A stretch of 35,794 nucleotides of DNA from the NCBI GenBank assembly GCA_903894155.1, contig CAITPF010000339.1, positions 1 through 35,794 on the forward strand, in the 5' to 3' direction. Below, piece by piece: positions 23,792 to 31,490 of this stretch. Every line of letters starts with the position of its first letter. Positions within the stretch are counted from its first letter, which is position 1. The position numbers and the translations under genes are program-made. The notes below the pieces were generated by a model that was not told where the DNA came from, did not search any database, and saw only the letters and a list, made by a program, of their open reading frames with translations. Source of the DNA: an uncultured beta proteobacterium (lineage in GTDB: Bacteria > Pseudomonadota > Gammaproteobacteria > Burkholderiales > Burkholderiaceae_B).

Positions 23792-24571
23792 CTAGAGAAG
23801 GCCGGGAAACAGCCCGCCGTCGAGCAGGAGGTTCTGGGCCGTGATGTAGCCCGCCTGTTCGCTGCAGAGAAACGCGCAGGCATCGCCAAACTCGGCAGCC
23901 GTCCCCAGGCGTCGCGCCGGGATGGTCGCCACCTGAAGCGCGACTTCCTCCTCAAACGTGCGACCGCTCTTGCGGGCGCGATTGGTGTTGTTGCTGCGCA
24001 GGCGATCGGTGTCGAACTTGCCCGGTAGCACGTTGTTGATGGTCACGTTGTGCTGTGCCACCTGGCGCGCGATTCCGCTGACAGCGCCCGTGAGCCCGGC
24101 CCTCGGGCCGTTGGACAGCACCAGCATATCGACCGGCGACTTGACCGCCCCGGAGGTGATGTTGACGATGCGACCGAACCGGCGGGCGATCATCGGGTCG
24201 ATCGTCAGGCGGATCATTTCAAGCGGCGCAAGCATGTTGGTCTCAATGGCCGCAAGCCATTCTTCATGCCGGAAATCACGAAAATCCCCCGGGCTGGGGC
24301 CACCGGCATTGGTGATAAGAATATCGACCTGCGGCACCGCAGCCACCAGGCGCTCGCGGTCCTCGGGCCGCGAAACGTCGGCGACGACCGGGATGACCGT
24401 CGCGCCGGTCTGCTCGGCAATGCGCCGCGCGCTAGGCTCGATACGATCCGGGGTGCGCGAGGCAACGACCAGATTGACGCCTTCGCGCGCCAGCGACAGC
24501 GCGCAGGCGTAACCCAACCCGGCGCTGGCCCCGCACACCAGCGCCCACTTCCCCTTTAGTCCAAGATCCAC
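23792..24571 (-). CDS. Short-chain dehydrogenase/reductase family protein lacking the YxxxK motif
   Basis: This 259-residue protein has an SDR Rossmann fold: CGASAGLGYACALSLAREG is the TGxxxGxG-type nucleotide site, ADVSRPED contacts the adenine, ITNAGGPSPG is the NAG motif, and VNITSGAVKSP carries the usual Ser. Where YxxxK is expected it has LSNGPRAGLTG, so the catalytic Tyr and Lys are replaced by Ser/Asn and Arg. That matches a known SNG-type SDR subgroup of unclear chemistry. It lies 18 bases after the tautomerase gene on the same strand, as the second gene of that pair. An alternative is a non-classical reductase or an inactive binding protein. Confidence 0.88.
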   Translation of the reverse strand: MDLGLKGKWALVCGASAGLGYACALSLAREGVNLVVASRTPDRIEPSARRIAEQTGATVIPVVADVSRPEDRERLVAAVPQVDILITNAGGPSPGDFRDFRHEEWLAAIETNMLAPLEMIRLTIDPMIARRFGRIVNITSGAVKSPVDMLVLSNGPRAGLTGAVSGIARQVAQHNVTINNVLPGKFDTDRLRSNNTNRARKSGRTFEEEVALQVATIPARRLGTAAEFGDACAFLCSEQAGYITAQNLLLDGGLFPGLL

Positions 24572-24589
24572 GGATTTGCCCCGACAAGC

Positions 24590-24964
24590 TCAGCGGCCGG
24601 CGGCAAGCGCCGTCTTGCCCCCGGCGACGCCCAGGTCTGTCTTGGGAATGTCATAGAGCACGACGCGCACGTTCTGCGTCGATATGCCGGTCGACTGCTC
24701 GATGGCATTGGCAACCCCGGCGATCAGCGCCGCTTTGAGTTCGTCGCTGCGCCCCTGGATCAGGTTGGCCGTCACCAGTGCCATTTCCTTGCCAGGCTCG
24801 CCCGCGACAATGACGTGCTCGGGCGGGATTTCCTGCAGGATGATGCGGATCGACGCGAGCGGCGCACCCACGCTGTCGACGATCGCCTGGGTCATCTTCT
24901 GCAGCAATGCGGTCTTTTGCGCTGCACTGAGGCCCTGCGAAATCTGAACGTTAAGTATCGGCAT
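24590..24964 (-). CDS. Tautomerase superfamily protein, two fused 4-oxalocrotonate tautomerase units
   Basis: This 124-residue protein begins Met-Pro, so Pro-1 becomes the N-terminal catalytic base after Met removal (MPILNVQISQGLSAAQK). A second beta-alpha-beta unit starts at about residue 62 with ALVTANLIQGRS and repeats the pattern (ALIAGVANAIEQSTG, NVRVVLYDIP against SIRIILQEIPPEHV). One polypeptide therefore carries two units, as in cis-CaaD- and fused 4-OT-type enzymes; only the first has a Pro in place. It probably forms an operon with the SDR gene and may isomerise an unsaturated keto acid in aromatic or related breakdown. Confidence 0.87.
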   Translation of the reverse strand: MPILNVQISQGLSAAQKTALLQKMTQAIVDSVGAPLASIRIILQEIPPEHVIVAGEPGKEMALVTANLIQGRSDELKAALIAGVANAIEQSTGISTQNVRVVLYDIPKTDLGVAGGKTALAAGR

Positions 24965-25041
24965 GTTGTGCTATCTTCCACGGTTGAATGGGCGCCTGGC
25001 CGGCGCTGTCTCAACAACGTTTATAGCCCAACTTACCCACT

Positions 25042-25437
25042 GTGTCCTCCCATCCATCCCCGTTCAAGAGCAAAGGCGGCCTCACGCGCGTGCTCAATGC
25101 GCTGCGGTATTCGATGCAAGGCTTCTTGGCGGCAGTCAAATATGAAGCCGCGTTCCGCCAGGAGCTGATGCTCGCGGTCGTCTTGACGCCCTGCGCCTTC
25201 TGGGTCGGCCAGAGCGGGATGCAAATCACGCTGCTGCTCGCGTCGCTGCTGCTGGTGCTTATCGTCGAATTGCTGAACTCTGCCATTGAGGCCGTCGCGG
25301 ACGCCGTCTCGCTCGAGGCGAACCCGCTGATCGGCAGGGCCAAGGATCTTGGCAGCGCCGCAGTGATGCTGAGCCTGCTCACTTCGCTTCTCATGTGGCT
25401 CGCCCTGCTGGTCAACCGGTTGCATCCGTTCCTTTAA
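25042..25437 (+). CDS. dgkA: Diacylglycerol kinase (DgkA type)
   Basis: This 131-residue inner-membrane enzyme phosphorylates diacylglycerol with ATP, recycling lipid left by membrane-derived glycan synthesis. Three hydrophobic helices are visible; the signature is VELLNSAIEAVADAVS, containing the catalytic Glu and neighbouring Asn. FRQEL and the C-terminal KDLGSAAVMLSL segment match the family. It starts at a GTG (25042) and lies 19 bases upstream of pyrF. Confidence 0.92.
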   Translation: MSSHPSPFKSKGGLTRVLNALRYSMQGFLAAVKYEAAFRQELMLAVVLTPCAFWVGQSGMQITLLLASLLLVLIVELLNSAIEAVADAVSLEANPLIGRAKDLGSAAVMLSLLTSLLMWLALLVNRLHPFL

Positions 25438-25456
25438 TCCTGGTTTTTAGCGCACC

Positions 25457-26272
25457 ATGTCCTTTACCGAGAAACTCTCCGCCGCCTGGGACCAATCCCG
25501 CTCATTGCTCATGGTGGGCCTGGATCCGGATGTGACCCGATTGCCCGACGAGCTCAAGGAGCGACCGGACGCGATTTTCGAGTTCTGCCGCCGCATCGTG
25601 GACGCCACCGCGCCCTACGTCTGTGGATTCAAGCCCCAGATCGCCTATTTCGCGGCGGCCGCGGCCGAGCACCAGCTTGAAGACCTGTGCGCTTATATGC
25701 GCGAAAAATATCCGAATCTGCCGATCGTGCTGGACGCCAAGCGCGGCGATATCGGCGCCACGGCGACGCAATACGCCCAGGAGGTCTTTGGCCGTTACGG
25801 CGCCGATGCGGTTACCGTGAGCCCTTACCTTGGCGCCGATTCGGTCGAGCCCTATTTGCAGTGGGGCGATCGCGGCGTGATCGTGCTGTGCAGGACATCC
25901 AATCCCGGTGGCTCAGACCTGCAGTTCCTGGTCACCGATGGCGTTCCGCTGTATTTGCGCGTGGCCGATCTTGTCGCGAACAAATGGAACACGAACGGGC
26001 AGTGCGGCCTGGTCGTCGGCGCGACCTTTCCCAATGAGCTTGCGGCGGTGCGCAAGGCGGTGGGGGACTCCGTCCCCCTGCTGGTGCCCGGAATCGGCGC
26101 CCAGGGCGGCGACATCGCAGCGACCTGCGCGGCAGGTTGCAATGCACGCGGCACTGGCATGATGATCAATTCGTCGCGGGCGATCCTGTACGCGTCGGGG
26201 TCCGGGCACTGGACAGAATCAGCTGCCGTTGCAGCGCGACAGACACGCGACGCGATCAACGCCCATCGTTGA
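25457..26272 (+). CDS. pyrF: Orotidine 5'-phosphate decarboxylase (long form)
   Basis: It catalyses the last step of UMP synthesis, decarboxylating OMP. At 271 residues it is the long PyrF subtype common in Burkholderiales and actinobacteria. LLMVGLDPD starts the barrel, [13 protein letters not shown] carries the catalytic Lys with its Asp partners, and [15 protein letters not shown] and [10 protein letters not shown] are typical. Its last 17 bases overlap the convergent pncC gene. Confidence 0.96.
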   Translation: MSFTEKLSAAWDQSRSLLMVGLDPDVTRLPDELKERPDAIFEFCRRIVDATAPYVCGFKPQIAYFAAAAAEHQLEDLCAYMREKYPNLPIVLDAKRGDIGATATQYAQEVFGRYGADAVTVSPYLGADSVEPYLQWGDRGVIVLCRTSNPGGSDLQFLVTDGVPLYLRVADLVANKWNTNGQCGLVVGATFPNELAAVRKAVGDSVPLLVPGIGAQGGDIAATCAAGCNARGTGMMINSSRAILYASGSGHWTESAAVAARQTRDAINAHR

Positions 26273-26762
26273 GCAGTGCGATCGCCGACTCCAGGGCGAA
26301 CGCAACTGCGGCGGCGCGCACCGCCTGCCGGTCCCCGGGAAACACCCGGGACGCGGCACAAACCACCAGGTCATCTTCCACACGGCGCGCAAAGCCGAAC
26401 CACACCAGGCCGACCGGCTTGGTGGCGGTGCCCCCGCCGGGGCCAGCAATGCCCGTCGTGCTCAAGGCCAGCGTCGCGCGCGGCGCCTCGGCCAGTATGC
26501 CCGCCGCCATCTGGCGCGCGACCTCTTCGCTCACCGCGCCGAAATGCGCAATGGTCTGGCTGACCACGCCCAGCTGGCGCTCCTTGGCGTCGTTGCTATA
26601 GGTGACCCACCCCTGGTCGAACCAGCCGCTGGAGCCCGCGACTGAGGTCACCGCGCCTGCCAGCAAGCCGCCCGTGCAGGACTCGGCCGTTGCCAGCCAG
26701 CCATGCTGCGCCAGCAGCAACTCGCCCAGGCGCCTTGAAAGGATTTCGATCGTGGATTGCAT
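26256..26762 (-). CDS. pncC: Nicotinamide-nucleotide amidase (CinA C-terminal domain family)
   Basis: This 168-residue stand-alone CinA-C protein should deamidate NMN to NaMN in pyridine nucleotide salvage. The signature segments are [15 protein letters not shown] with the catalytic Ser region, [24 protein letters not shown], and [18 protein letters not shown]. It lies 18 bases after pgpA on the same strand, a pairing common in proteobacteria. It overlaps pyrF tail-to-tail by 17 bases. Confidence 0.95.
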   Translation of the reverse strand: MQSTIEILSRRLGELLLAQHGWLATAESCTGGLLAGAVTSVAGSSGWFDQGWVTYSNDAKERQLGVVSQTIAHFGAVSEEVARQMAAGILAEAPRATLALSTTGIAGPGGGTATKPVGLVWFGFARRVEDDLVVCAASRVFPGDRQAVRAAAVAFALESAIALLNDGR

Positions 26763-26780
26763 GCCTTAAGGCCGTGAGTG

Positions 26781-27323
26781 TCAGAGTGGAGCGCCAAGCC
26801 GGATCAGCACGGCCATGACGAGCAAGGTGTAGCCTGCAGCCAGAATATCATCGACCATGACGCCCGTGCCACTCTTGAGCCGCGCATCGACCTGACGGAT
26901 CGGCGGCGGCTTGGTCACGTCGAAAAGCCGGAACAGGACAAACGCAACGGCCTGGGCAGCGAGGGTATCGGGCACGAGCCACAGGATCAGCCAGAAGGCG
27001 ACCATCTCGTCCCACACGATACCGACATGATCCTCGACGCCCAACTGCCTGCCGACGCGCCCCGCGGCCCAGCAACCATAGACGAAGGCGAACGCGAGAA
27101 AGAGCGCGATATCCCGATCACTTACGGATGACGCGGCGGCCTCCCAGAGCATCCAGCCCATCAGCGTGCCCCAGGTGCCGGATCCGGGTCGCAGCAACCC
27201 GCTGCCCAGGCCGAACATCAGCAGGCGGCCACCATCGGCGAACACCCAGGACGCCTTCGGCCAGGTCGTGCGGTGGCGGCTGGAAACGGGCACACTTGAT
27301 CCTGCCGGCGTCTGTTGGGTCAT
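26781..27323 (-). CDS. pgpA: Phosphatidylglycerophosphatase A
   Basis: This 180-residue membrane enzyme dephosphorylates phosphatidylglycerophosphate. It shows FGLGSGLLRPGSGTWGTL, VWDEMVAFWL with the conserved acidic pair, LFRLFDVTKPPPI, and GTGVMVDDILAAGY, plus about four hydrophobic helices. The ATG at 27323 sits 4 bases after the thiL stop, with an AGGTGA ribosome site overlapping the end of thiL; the longer frame to 27410 lies inside thiL and is rejected. thiL-pgpA-pncC form an operon. Confidence 0.95.
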   Translation of the reverse strand: MTQQTPAGSSVPVSSRHRTTWPKASWVFADGGRLLMFGLGSGLLRPGSGTWGTLMGWMLWEAAASSVSDRDIALFLAFAFVYGCWAAGRVGRQLGVEDHVGIVWDEMVAFWLILWLVPDTLAAQAVAFVLFRLFDVTKPPPIRQVDARLKSGTGVMVDDILAAGYTLLVMAVLIRLGAPL

Positions 27324-27327
27324 GGGG

Positions 27328-28293
27328 TCACCTGAAATGATCAAAACCGAGCGGGAGATTCTGCAATGGAGCGCCCGTGCGGTCGCACACCCGCAGGCCT
27401 CGACCGGCAACGATGCGCCCGATGCGCGTCACAGGCACCGCCACCTCGCGCGCAGCCTGTTCGATGGCATCGCGCGCAGCAGGCGCGGCAGTAAAGCACA
27501 GCTCGTAGAGATCGCCGCCGGCCAGCGCGGCCTGTCGCACGATGGCTTCGGGCAACGGTGCGAGCGCAGGATGCAAGGGTAGTGCGGCCTCGTCAAGCTG
27601 CGCGGCAACGTCGCTGGCCTTCAGGATATGGCCCAGATCCTGAAGCAGCCCGTCAGAGACGTCGATCGCCGCGTGCGCGATCCCGGCAATCGCAAGGCCG
27701 AGCGCCAGGCGAGGCTGCGGCCATTCGAGCGCGGACCGGGTATATGCGAGCACGTGCGCATCCAGCGCAAGCGTGCCCGCCAGCATGCGGCAGGCAACGT
27801 CGGGGGCGCCGAGCTGGCCGGAGATCCAGATGTCGTCGTCCAATTGCGCCGCATTGCGCCGCAGTACACGCGCCGGATCAACGACACCGAACACGGTGAC
27901 GCTCAGCGTGATGTCGTGCAGGCTGCGCGTGGTGTCGCCGCCGACCAGCGGGCACGCATGGAGATCGGCCAGCGCGTAGAAGCCCGCCGCAAAGCGATCC
28001 ACCCATTGCGCATCGATGCGCGCAAGGCCGAGCCCGAGCACACAGGCGAGCGGCGTGGCGCCCATGGCAGCCAGATCCGACAGGTTGACCGCAAGCGCCT
28101 TGTGGCCGAGCGCCCGCGGATCGACATCGGAGAAAAAATGGCGTCCCTCCAGCAACAGATCGGTGCTGGTCGCAAGCCGCTTGCCCGGCGGGATATCGAA
28201 GAGTGCGCAGTCATCGCCGCCGCCGATCATGCCGGCGGGGACAGGACGCATGAACGCCCGCGCGATCAGTTGGAATTCAGACAGGTCGGCCAT
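27328..28293 (-). CDS. thiL: Thiamine-monophosphate kinase
   Basis: It phosphorylates thiamine phosphate to thiamine diphosphate. The 321-residue protein has the N-terminal SEFQLIARA, GGGDDCALFDIPPG, TDLLLEGRHFF, the LAVNLSDLAAMGA motif and VGGDTTRSLHDITLSV, all characteristic AIR-synthase-fold segments of ThiL. IDVSDGLLQDLGH and GGDLYELCFTA complete the substrate site. It lies between nusB and pgpA. Confidence 0.96.
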   Translation of the reverse strand: MADLSEFQLIARAFMRPVPAGMIGGGDDCALFDIPPGKRLATSTDLLLEGRHFFSDVDPRALGHKALAVNLSDLAAMGATPLACVLGLGLARIDAQWVDRFAAGFYALADLHACPLVGGDTTRSLHDITLSVTVFGVVDPARVLRRNAAQLDDDIWISGQLGAPDVACRMLAGTLALDAHVLAYTRSALEWPQPRLALGLAIAGIAHAAIDVSDGLLQDLGHILKASDVAAQLDEAALPLHPALAPLPEAIVRQAALAGGDLYELCFTAAPAARDAIEQAAREVAVPVTRIGRIVAGRGLRVCDRTGAPLQNLPLGFDHFR

Positions 28294-28328
28294 GTGTCGG
28301 TGCCTGTGAACGGCCGGATGGACCGCAG

Positions 28329-28340
28329 GCCGCTAGCGGC
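28329..28340. repeat. 12-base palindrome, copy 2
   Basis: GCCGCTAGCGGC, identical to the copy at 23765-23776, here overlapping the nusB TAG stop codon. It may act as a short stem at the end of nusB. Confidence 0.35.
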
Positions 28341-28818
28341 GTGCCGCGCCCGCCCGGACTTCGGTCGAGCGGGTCTCGGCGGCGAGCTTATCCAGCACGC
28401 CGTTGACGAACTTGAACCCGTCTGTGCCGCCGAAGGACTTGGCAAGCTCCACAGCCTCGTTGATGGCGACCCGATACGGAACTTCGACGTGGTGCACAAG
28501 CTCGAAAGTGCCGATGAGCAGGATGCCGTGCTCGATCGGTGAAAGCTCGGCGAGCGGGCGATCGATATAGGGCACGAACTTCTCGCGCAACGCGGGGGCT
28601 TCCCGCATGACGCCGTGAAGAAGCGTCTGGAACCAGGCAGCATCGGCCTGGCCGAACTCCTCCTCCTCGTCGCGCAAGTGGGCCTCGATCTCGCCTGCGT
28701 CATCGGTGGCGTCGCTGCCGCGCAGCAGCCAGGCGTAAATGCCCTGCAAGGCAAGCTCGCGCGCGCGACGGCGTGCGCTGCGCGGCGATGGCGCGCCCGA
28801 TGCGTTACTTGCGCTCAT
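28333..28818 (-). CDS. nusB: Transcription antitermination factor NusB
   Basis: This 161-residue RNA-binding protein pairs with NusE/S10 at boxA in rRNA antitermination. The Arg-rich start ([19 protein letters not shown]) followed by helices with [35 protein letters not shown] and [12 protein letters not shown] is diagnostic. The ATG at 28818 overlaps the last 14 bases of ribH; the longer frame to 28977 is rejected because it lies inside ribH. Confidence 0.96.
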   Translation of the reverse strand: MSASNASGAPSPRSARRRARELALQGIYAWLLRGSDATDDAGEIEAHLRDEEEEFGQADAAWFQTLLHGVMREAPALREKFVPYIDRPLAELSPIEHGILLIGTFELVHHVEVPYRVAINEAVELAKSFGGTDGFKFVNGVLDKLAAETRSTEVRAGAARR

Positions 28819-29320
28819 CAGCCTCATCCGCTTCGTCGTCTTCGTCTTCGTCATCGGGCTCGGGCTCGAGCGCGGCAACCAGATTCGCCATTTCGACGGC
28901 GCACTGTGCGCAATCGCGCCCCTTGTCGGCGGCACGCGCCTCAGCCTGCTCGTCGGTTTCGGTGGTGAGGACGCCATTGGCGACGGGAATGCCCGTCTCG
29001 ATCGCTACGCGCGACATCGCCGCCGCGCTTTCGTTGCTGACCACCTCGAAATGATAGGTTTCGCCGCGGATCACGGCGCCCAGGGCAATCAGGGCATCGA
29101 ACTCGAAGGTTTCGGCCATCTTGGCCAGGGTCACGCCCAATTCGAGGGCGCCCGGAACCGTCACGACCATGATGTCGCGCTCGTCGACACCGAGTTCGGC
29201 AAGCTCCTGCAAGCAGGCATCGAGCTCGATCATGCCGATGTCCTCATTGAAGCGTGCGCGGACGATGCCGATATGCAGCCCTTCGCCGTTCAAGTCCGGT
29301 GTAAGCGTGTACGGGCTCAT
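28805..29320 (-). CDS. ribH: 6,7-dimethyl-8-ribityllumazine synthase
   Basis: It makes the lumazine precursor of riboflavin from the RibB product and the pyrimidine intermediate. Features are [44 protein letters not shown] and the late NGVLTTET segment. The C-terminal tail of about 15 residues is almost all Asp and Glu. The ATG at 29320 has AGGA 7 bases upstream that overlaps the ribBX stop; the upstream ATG at 29329 leaves no room for a ribosome site. Confidence 0.95.
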   Translation of the reverse strand: MSPYTLTPDLNGEGLHIGIVRARFNEDIGMIELDACLQELAELGVDERDIMVVTVPGALELGVTLAKMAETFEFDALIALGAVIRGETYHFEVVSNESAAAMSRVAIETGIPVANGVLTTETDEQAEARAADKGRDCAQCAVEMANLVAALEPEPDDEDEDDEADEADERK

Positions 29321-29330
29321 GGTGGTCATC

Positions 29331-30494
29331 CTAGGTGTTGCGGGTGGAAGGTTCGTAATCGTAACCGGTAATGTCGAGGCCGAAGCCCGGCATGATGCTC
29401 GGCATCTTGAGCGGGCGCGACAGCAGGCGCATCTGGCCTACGTTCAGGTCGCGCAGGATCTGCGCGCCGATGCCATAGGTGCGCAAGTCGACGCGCGAAC
29501 CCGGCCGATGGGATTTTTCGTCTGGGCTCGCGGACCAGCTGGCGATCCGGGCGAACAACGGGTCGGTCGATGCCTGGCAGTTGAGCATGACCATCACGCC
29601 CGCTGGCGCAGCCTTGATCGCCTGAAGCGAACGACCCACGCTCCAGCTGTGCCCGGCGCCACTGACATCAAGAATATCGAGCAGGGTTGCCGGCTCGTGC
29701 ACCCGAACGAGTGTTTCGCGATGGGGATCGACCTCGCCTGAAACCAGAGCCAGGTGCGGAAACCCCGCCACCGTGTCGCGATACGCGACCGCCTTGAAAA
29801 CGCCCCAGGGGGTTTCGAGCTCGCGCGTGCCGATACGCTCGACGACCGACTCATGCTCGCTGCGGTACTGGATCAGATCGGCGATCGTGCCGATCTTAAG
29901 CCCGTGCTCGCGACTGTAGGCAATCAGGTCTGGCAGCCGGGCCATCGTGCCGTCGGGCTTGAGGATCTCGCAGATCACCGCCGCCGGGGTGAGCCCGGCC
30001 ATGGCGGTCAGGTCGCAGCCCGCCTCCGTGTGGCCTGCGCGCACCAGTACGCCGCCGGGAACCGCACGCAACGGAAAGACATGCCCGGGTTGCACGAGAT
30101 CTGACGCCTTGGCATCGCGCGCGACGGCGACCCGGATCGTGCGGGCGCGGTCAGCGACCGAAATCCCGGTCTCGACGCCCTCAGCTGCCTCGATGGAAAC
30201 CGTGAAATTGGTGCCGTACGTAGTGCCGTTACGGTTGGACATCATGGGCAGTTCAAGCTGGCGGCAGCGCTCTTCCGTGAGCGTGAGGCAAACGAGGCCG
30301 CGCGCATGGGTAACCATGAAATTGATCGCCTCGGGTGTGACGAATTCGGCCGCCATGACGAGGTCGCCCTCGTTTTCGCGATCCTCCTCGTCGACCAGGA
30401 TGACCATGCGGCCGGCGCGCAGTTCGGTGACGATTTCGGCCACGGGTGAAATGGCGGAATCTGGGATCGGCGGGCGGGACGGTTGTGCAGACAT
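29331..30494 (-). CDS. ribBA: Bifunctional-type RibBA with degenerate GTP cyclohydrolase half (RibBX)
   Basis: The N-terminal half (about residues 10-210) is 3,4-dihydroxy-2-butanone 4-phosphate synthase: [20 protein letters not shown], the THARGLVCL segment, and [17 protein letters not shown]. The C-terminal half has the GTP cyclohydrolase II fold but lacks the zinc site Cys triad: where the motif after VRVH should run through a GxxxxxCxC segment, it reads [17 protein letters not shown]. It therefore matches RibBX proteins, in which only the RibB half is an enzyme. The ATG at 30494 is the first that leaves the family N-terminus intact. It leads the ribBX-ribH-nusB operon. Confidence 0.93.
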   Translation of the reverse strand: MSAQPSRPPIPDSAISPVAEIVTELRAGRMVILVDEEDRENEGDLVMAAEFVTPEAINFMVTHARGLVCLTLTEERCRQLELPMMSNRNGTTYGTNFTVSIEAAEGVETGISVADRARTIRVAVARDAKASDLVQPGHVFPLRAVPGGVLVRAGHTEAGCDLTAMAGLTPAAVICEILKPDGTMARLPDLIAYSREHGLKIGTIADLIQYRSEHESVVERIGTRELETPWGVFKAVAYRDTVAGFPHLALVSGEVDPHRETLVRVHEPATLLDILDVSGAGHSWSVGRSLQAIKAAPAGVMVMLNCQASTDPLFARIASWSASPDEKSHRPGSRVDLRTYGIGAQILRDLNVGQMRLLSRPLKMPSIMPGFGLDITGYDYEPSTRNT

Positions 30495-30524
30495 TGGGGT
30501 CACAGTAAGGCGCGGGCAAACGCG

Positions 30525-30531
30525 TATTATA
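30525..30531. promoter_or_regulatory. Possible shared -10 element between ribBA and the HAD gene
   Basis: TATTAT on the plus strand (30525-30530) and TATAAT on the minus strand (30526-30531) overlap in the 68-base gap between two divergent genes. Neither has a good -35 at 16-18 bases, so this is only a candidate. Confidence 0.3.
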
Positions 30532-30562
30532 GAATCGTTGTCAGAATAGCCCCGGCTGACCC

Positions 30563-31390
30563 ATGCGCCCACTCGACAACCTCTCCAAACCTGATGCTGC
30601 AAAGATCCGCTTTGTGCTGTCGGACATTGACGACACCATCACGACCGAGGGGCGCCTGACGGCGCAGGCTTATCTCGCGCTTGAGCGTCTGACGCTCGCG
30701 GGGATCACGGTCATCCCGATCACCGGCCGGCCTGCCGGGTGGTGTGACCATATCGCGCGGATGTGGCCCGTATTTGGCGTTGTCGGCGAAAACGGGGCCT
30801 TCTACTACCGCTACGACCGCCAGGCGCGCAAGATGCATTGCCACACCTGGGCTAACGCCTTGCACCTCGCCGAAAGCCGCCGGCGGCTCGATGCGCTGGC
30901 GGGCGACATCCTGCAGGCGATCCCGGGTTGCGCGCTCGCGAGCGACCAGGCGTACCGCCTGGCGGACCTCGCCATCGACTTCTGCGAAGACGTCGCGTCA
31001 CTGCCGGAGTCTGACGTGAGGCGCATTGTCGGGCTCTTCGAGGCCGCGGGCGCCCATGCCAAGGTGAGTTCGATCCATGTCAACGGCTGGTTCGGCGACT
31101 ACGACAAGCTCTCCATGACGCGCACCTTGTTCGCGCGCGAATTCGACGTGCGACTCGAGGATCACCTCGACGAAATCCTGTTCATCGGCGACTCGCCCAA
31201 CGATGCCCCGATGTTCGGATTCTTCCCGCTTTCGGTGGGCGTGGCGAACGTCCACGCGCAATTGCACCGGATGGCTGCCACCCCAACCTTCGTCACGCCA
31301 TCGGCGGGCGGGGCCGGGTTTGTCGAAATGGCCGACCACCTGCTTGCTGCACGCAAAGCCCCGTATTCGAGTCGCGACACAAGCGAATAA
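30563..31390 (+). CDS. HAD superfamily hydrolase, subfamily IIB (Cof-like phosphatase)
   Basis: This 275-residue protein should hydrolyse a phosphate ester, perhaps a sugar phosphate. Motif I is LSDIDDTITTEG with nucleophile D21 and acid D23; motif II is the ITGRPAGWCDHI segment; motif III/IV is near YDKLSMTRT and FIGDSPNDAPMFGFF, where the Asp pair binds Mg. Cap insertion between motifs II and III marks type IIB. It lies upstream of the CYTH-CHAD gene, with a 100-base regulatory gap, and divergent from ribBA. The substrate is not identifiable. Confidence 0.9.
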   Translation: MRPLDNLSKPDAAKIRFVLSDIDDTITTEGRLTAQAYLALERLTLAGITVIPITGRPAGWCDHIARMWPVFGVVGENGAFYYRYDRQARKMHCHTWANALHLAESRRRLDALAGDILQAIPGCALASDQAYRLADLAIDFCEDVASLPESDVRRIVGLFEAAGAHAKVSSIHVNGWFGDYDKLSMTRTLFAREFDVRLEDHLDEILFIGDSPNDAPMFGFFPLSVGVANVHAQLHRMAATPTFVTPSAGGAGFVEMADHLLAARKAPYSSRDTSE

Positions 31391-31404
31391 TGCGACTCAT
31401 CGCA
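31391..31404. promoter_or_regulatory. Inverted repeat site 1 in a tandem operator array
   Basis: TGCGA-N4-TCGCA lies immediately after the HAD stop. Bases 31391-31418 match 31422-31449 at 21 of 28 positions with a 31-base period. Confidence 0.5.
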
Positions 31405-31421
31405 ATTTGCAAAGACGATTA

Positions 31422-31435
31422 TGTGACTTGTCACA
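31422..31435. promoter_or_regulatory. Inverted repeat site 2 in a tandem operator array
   Basis: TGTGACTTGTCACA is TGTGA-N4-TCACA, symmetrical to its ends. Relative to site 1 the changed bases co-vary, so the symmetry is kept, suggesting a dimeric regulator. A TAAAAT at 31456-31461 may be the -10 of the CYTH-CHAD promoter. Confidence 0.5.
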
Positions 31436-31490
31436 ATTGACAAAGTCGAGTCTGGTAAAATACCCCTCCAGACAAAGCGGAATTCGTCAC

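Noticed and set aside
26256-26272. 17-base overlap of pyrF and pncC as a special feature
   Set aside because: Short convergent overlaps are common in compact bacterial genomes.
27628-28542. 304-residue plus-strand ORF opposite thiL and nusB
   Set aside because: Antisense shadow of two well-supported genes; composition is Arg-rich without domains.
30495-30562. FMN riboswitch upstream of ribBA
   Set aside because: The gap to the divergent gene is only 68 bases, too short for the aptamer, and no matching conserved segments were seen.
31203-31490. Extension of the CYTH-CHAD frame into the HAD gene
   Set aside because: It is a shadow of the HAD reading frame and precedes the CYTH domain and its promoter region.
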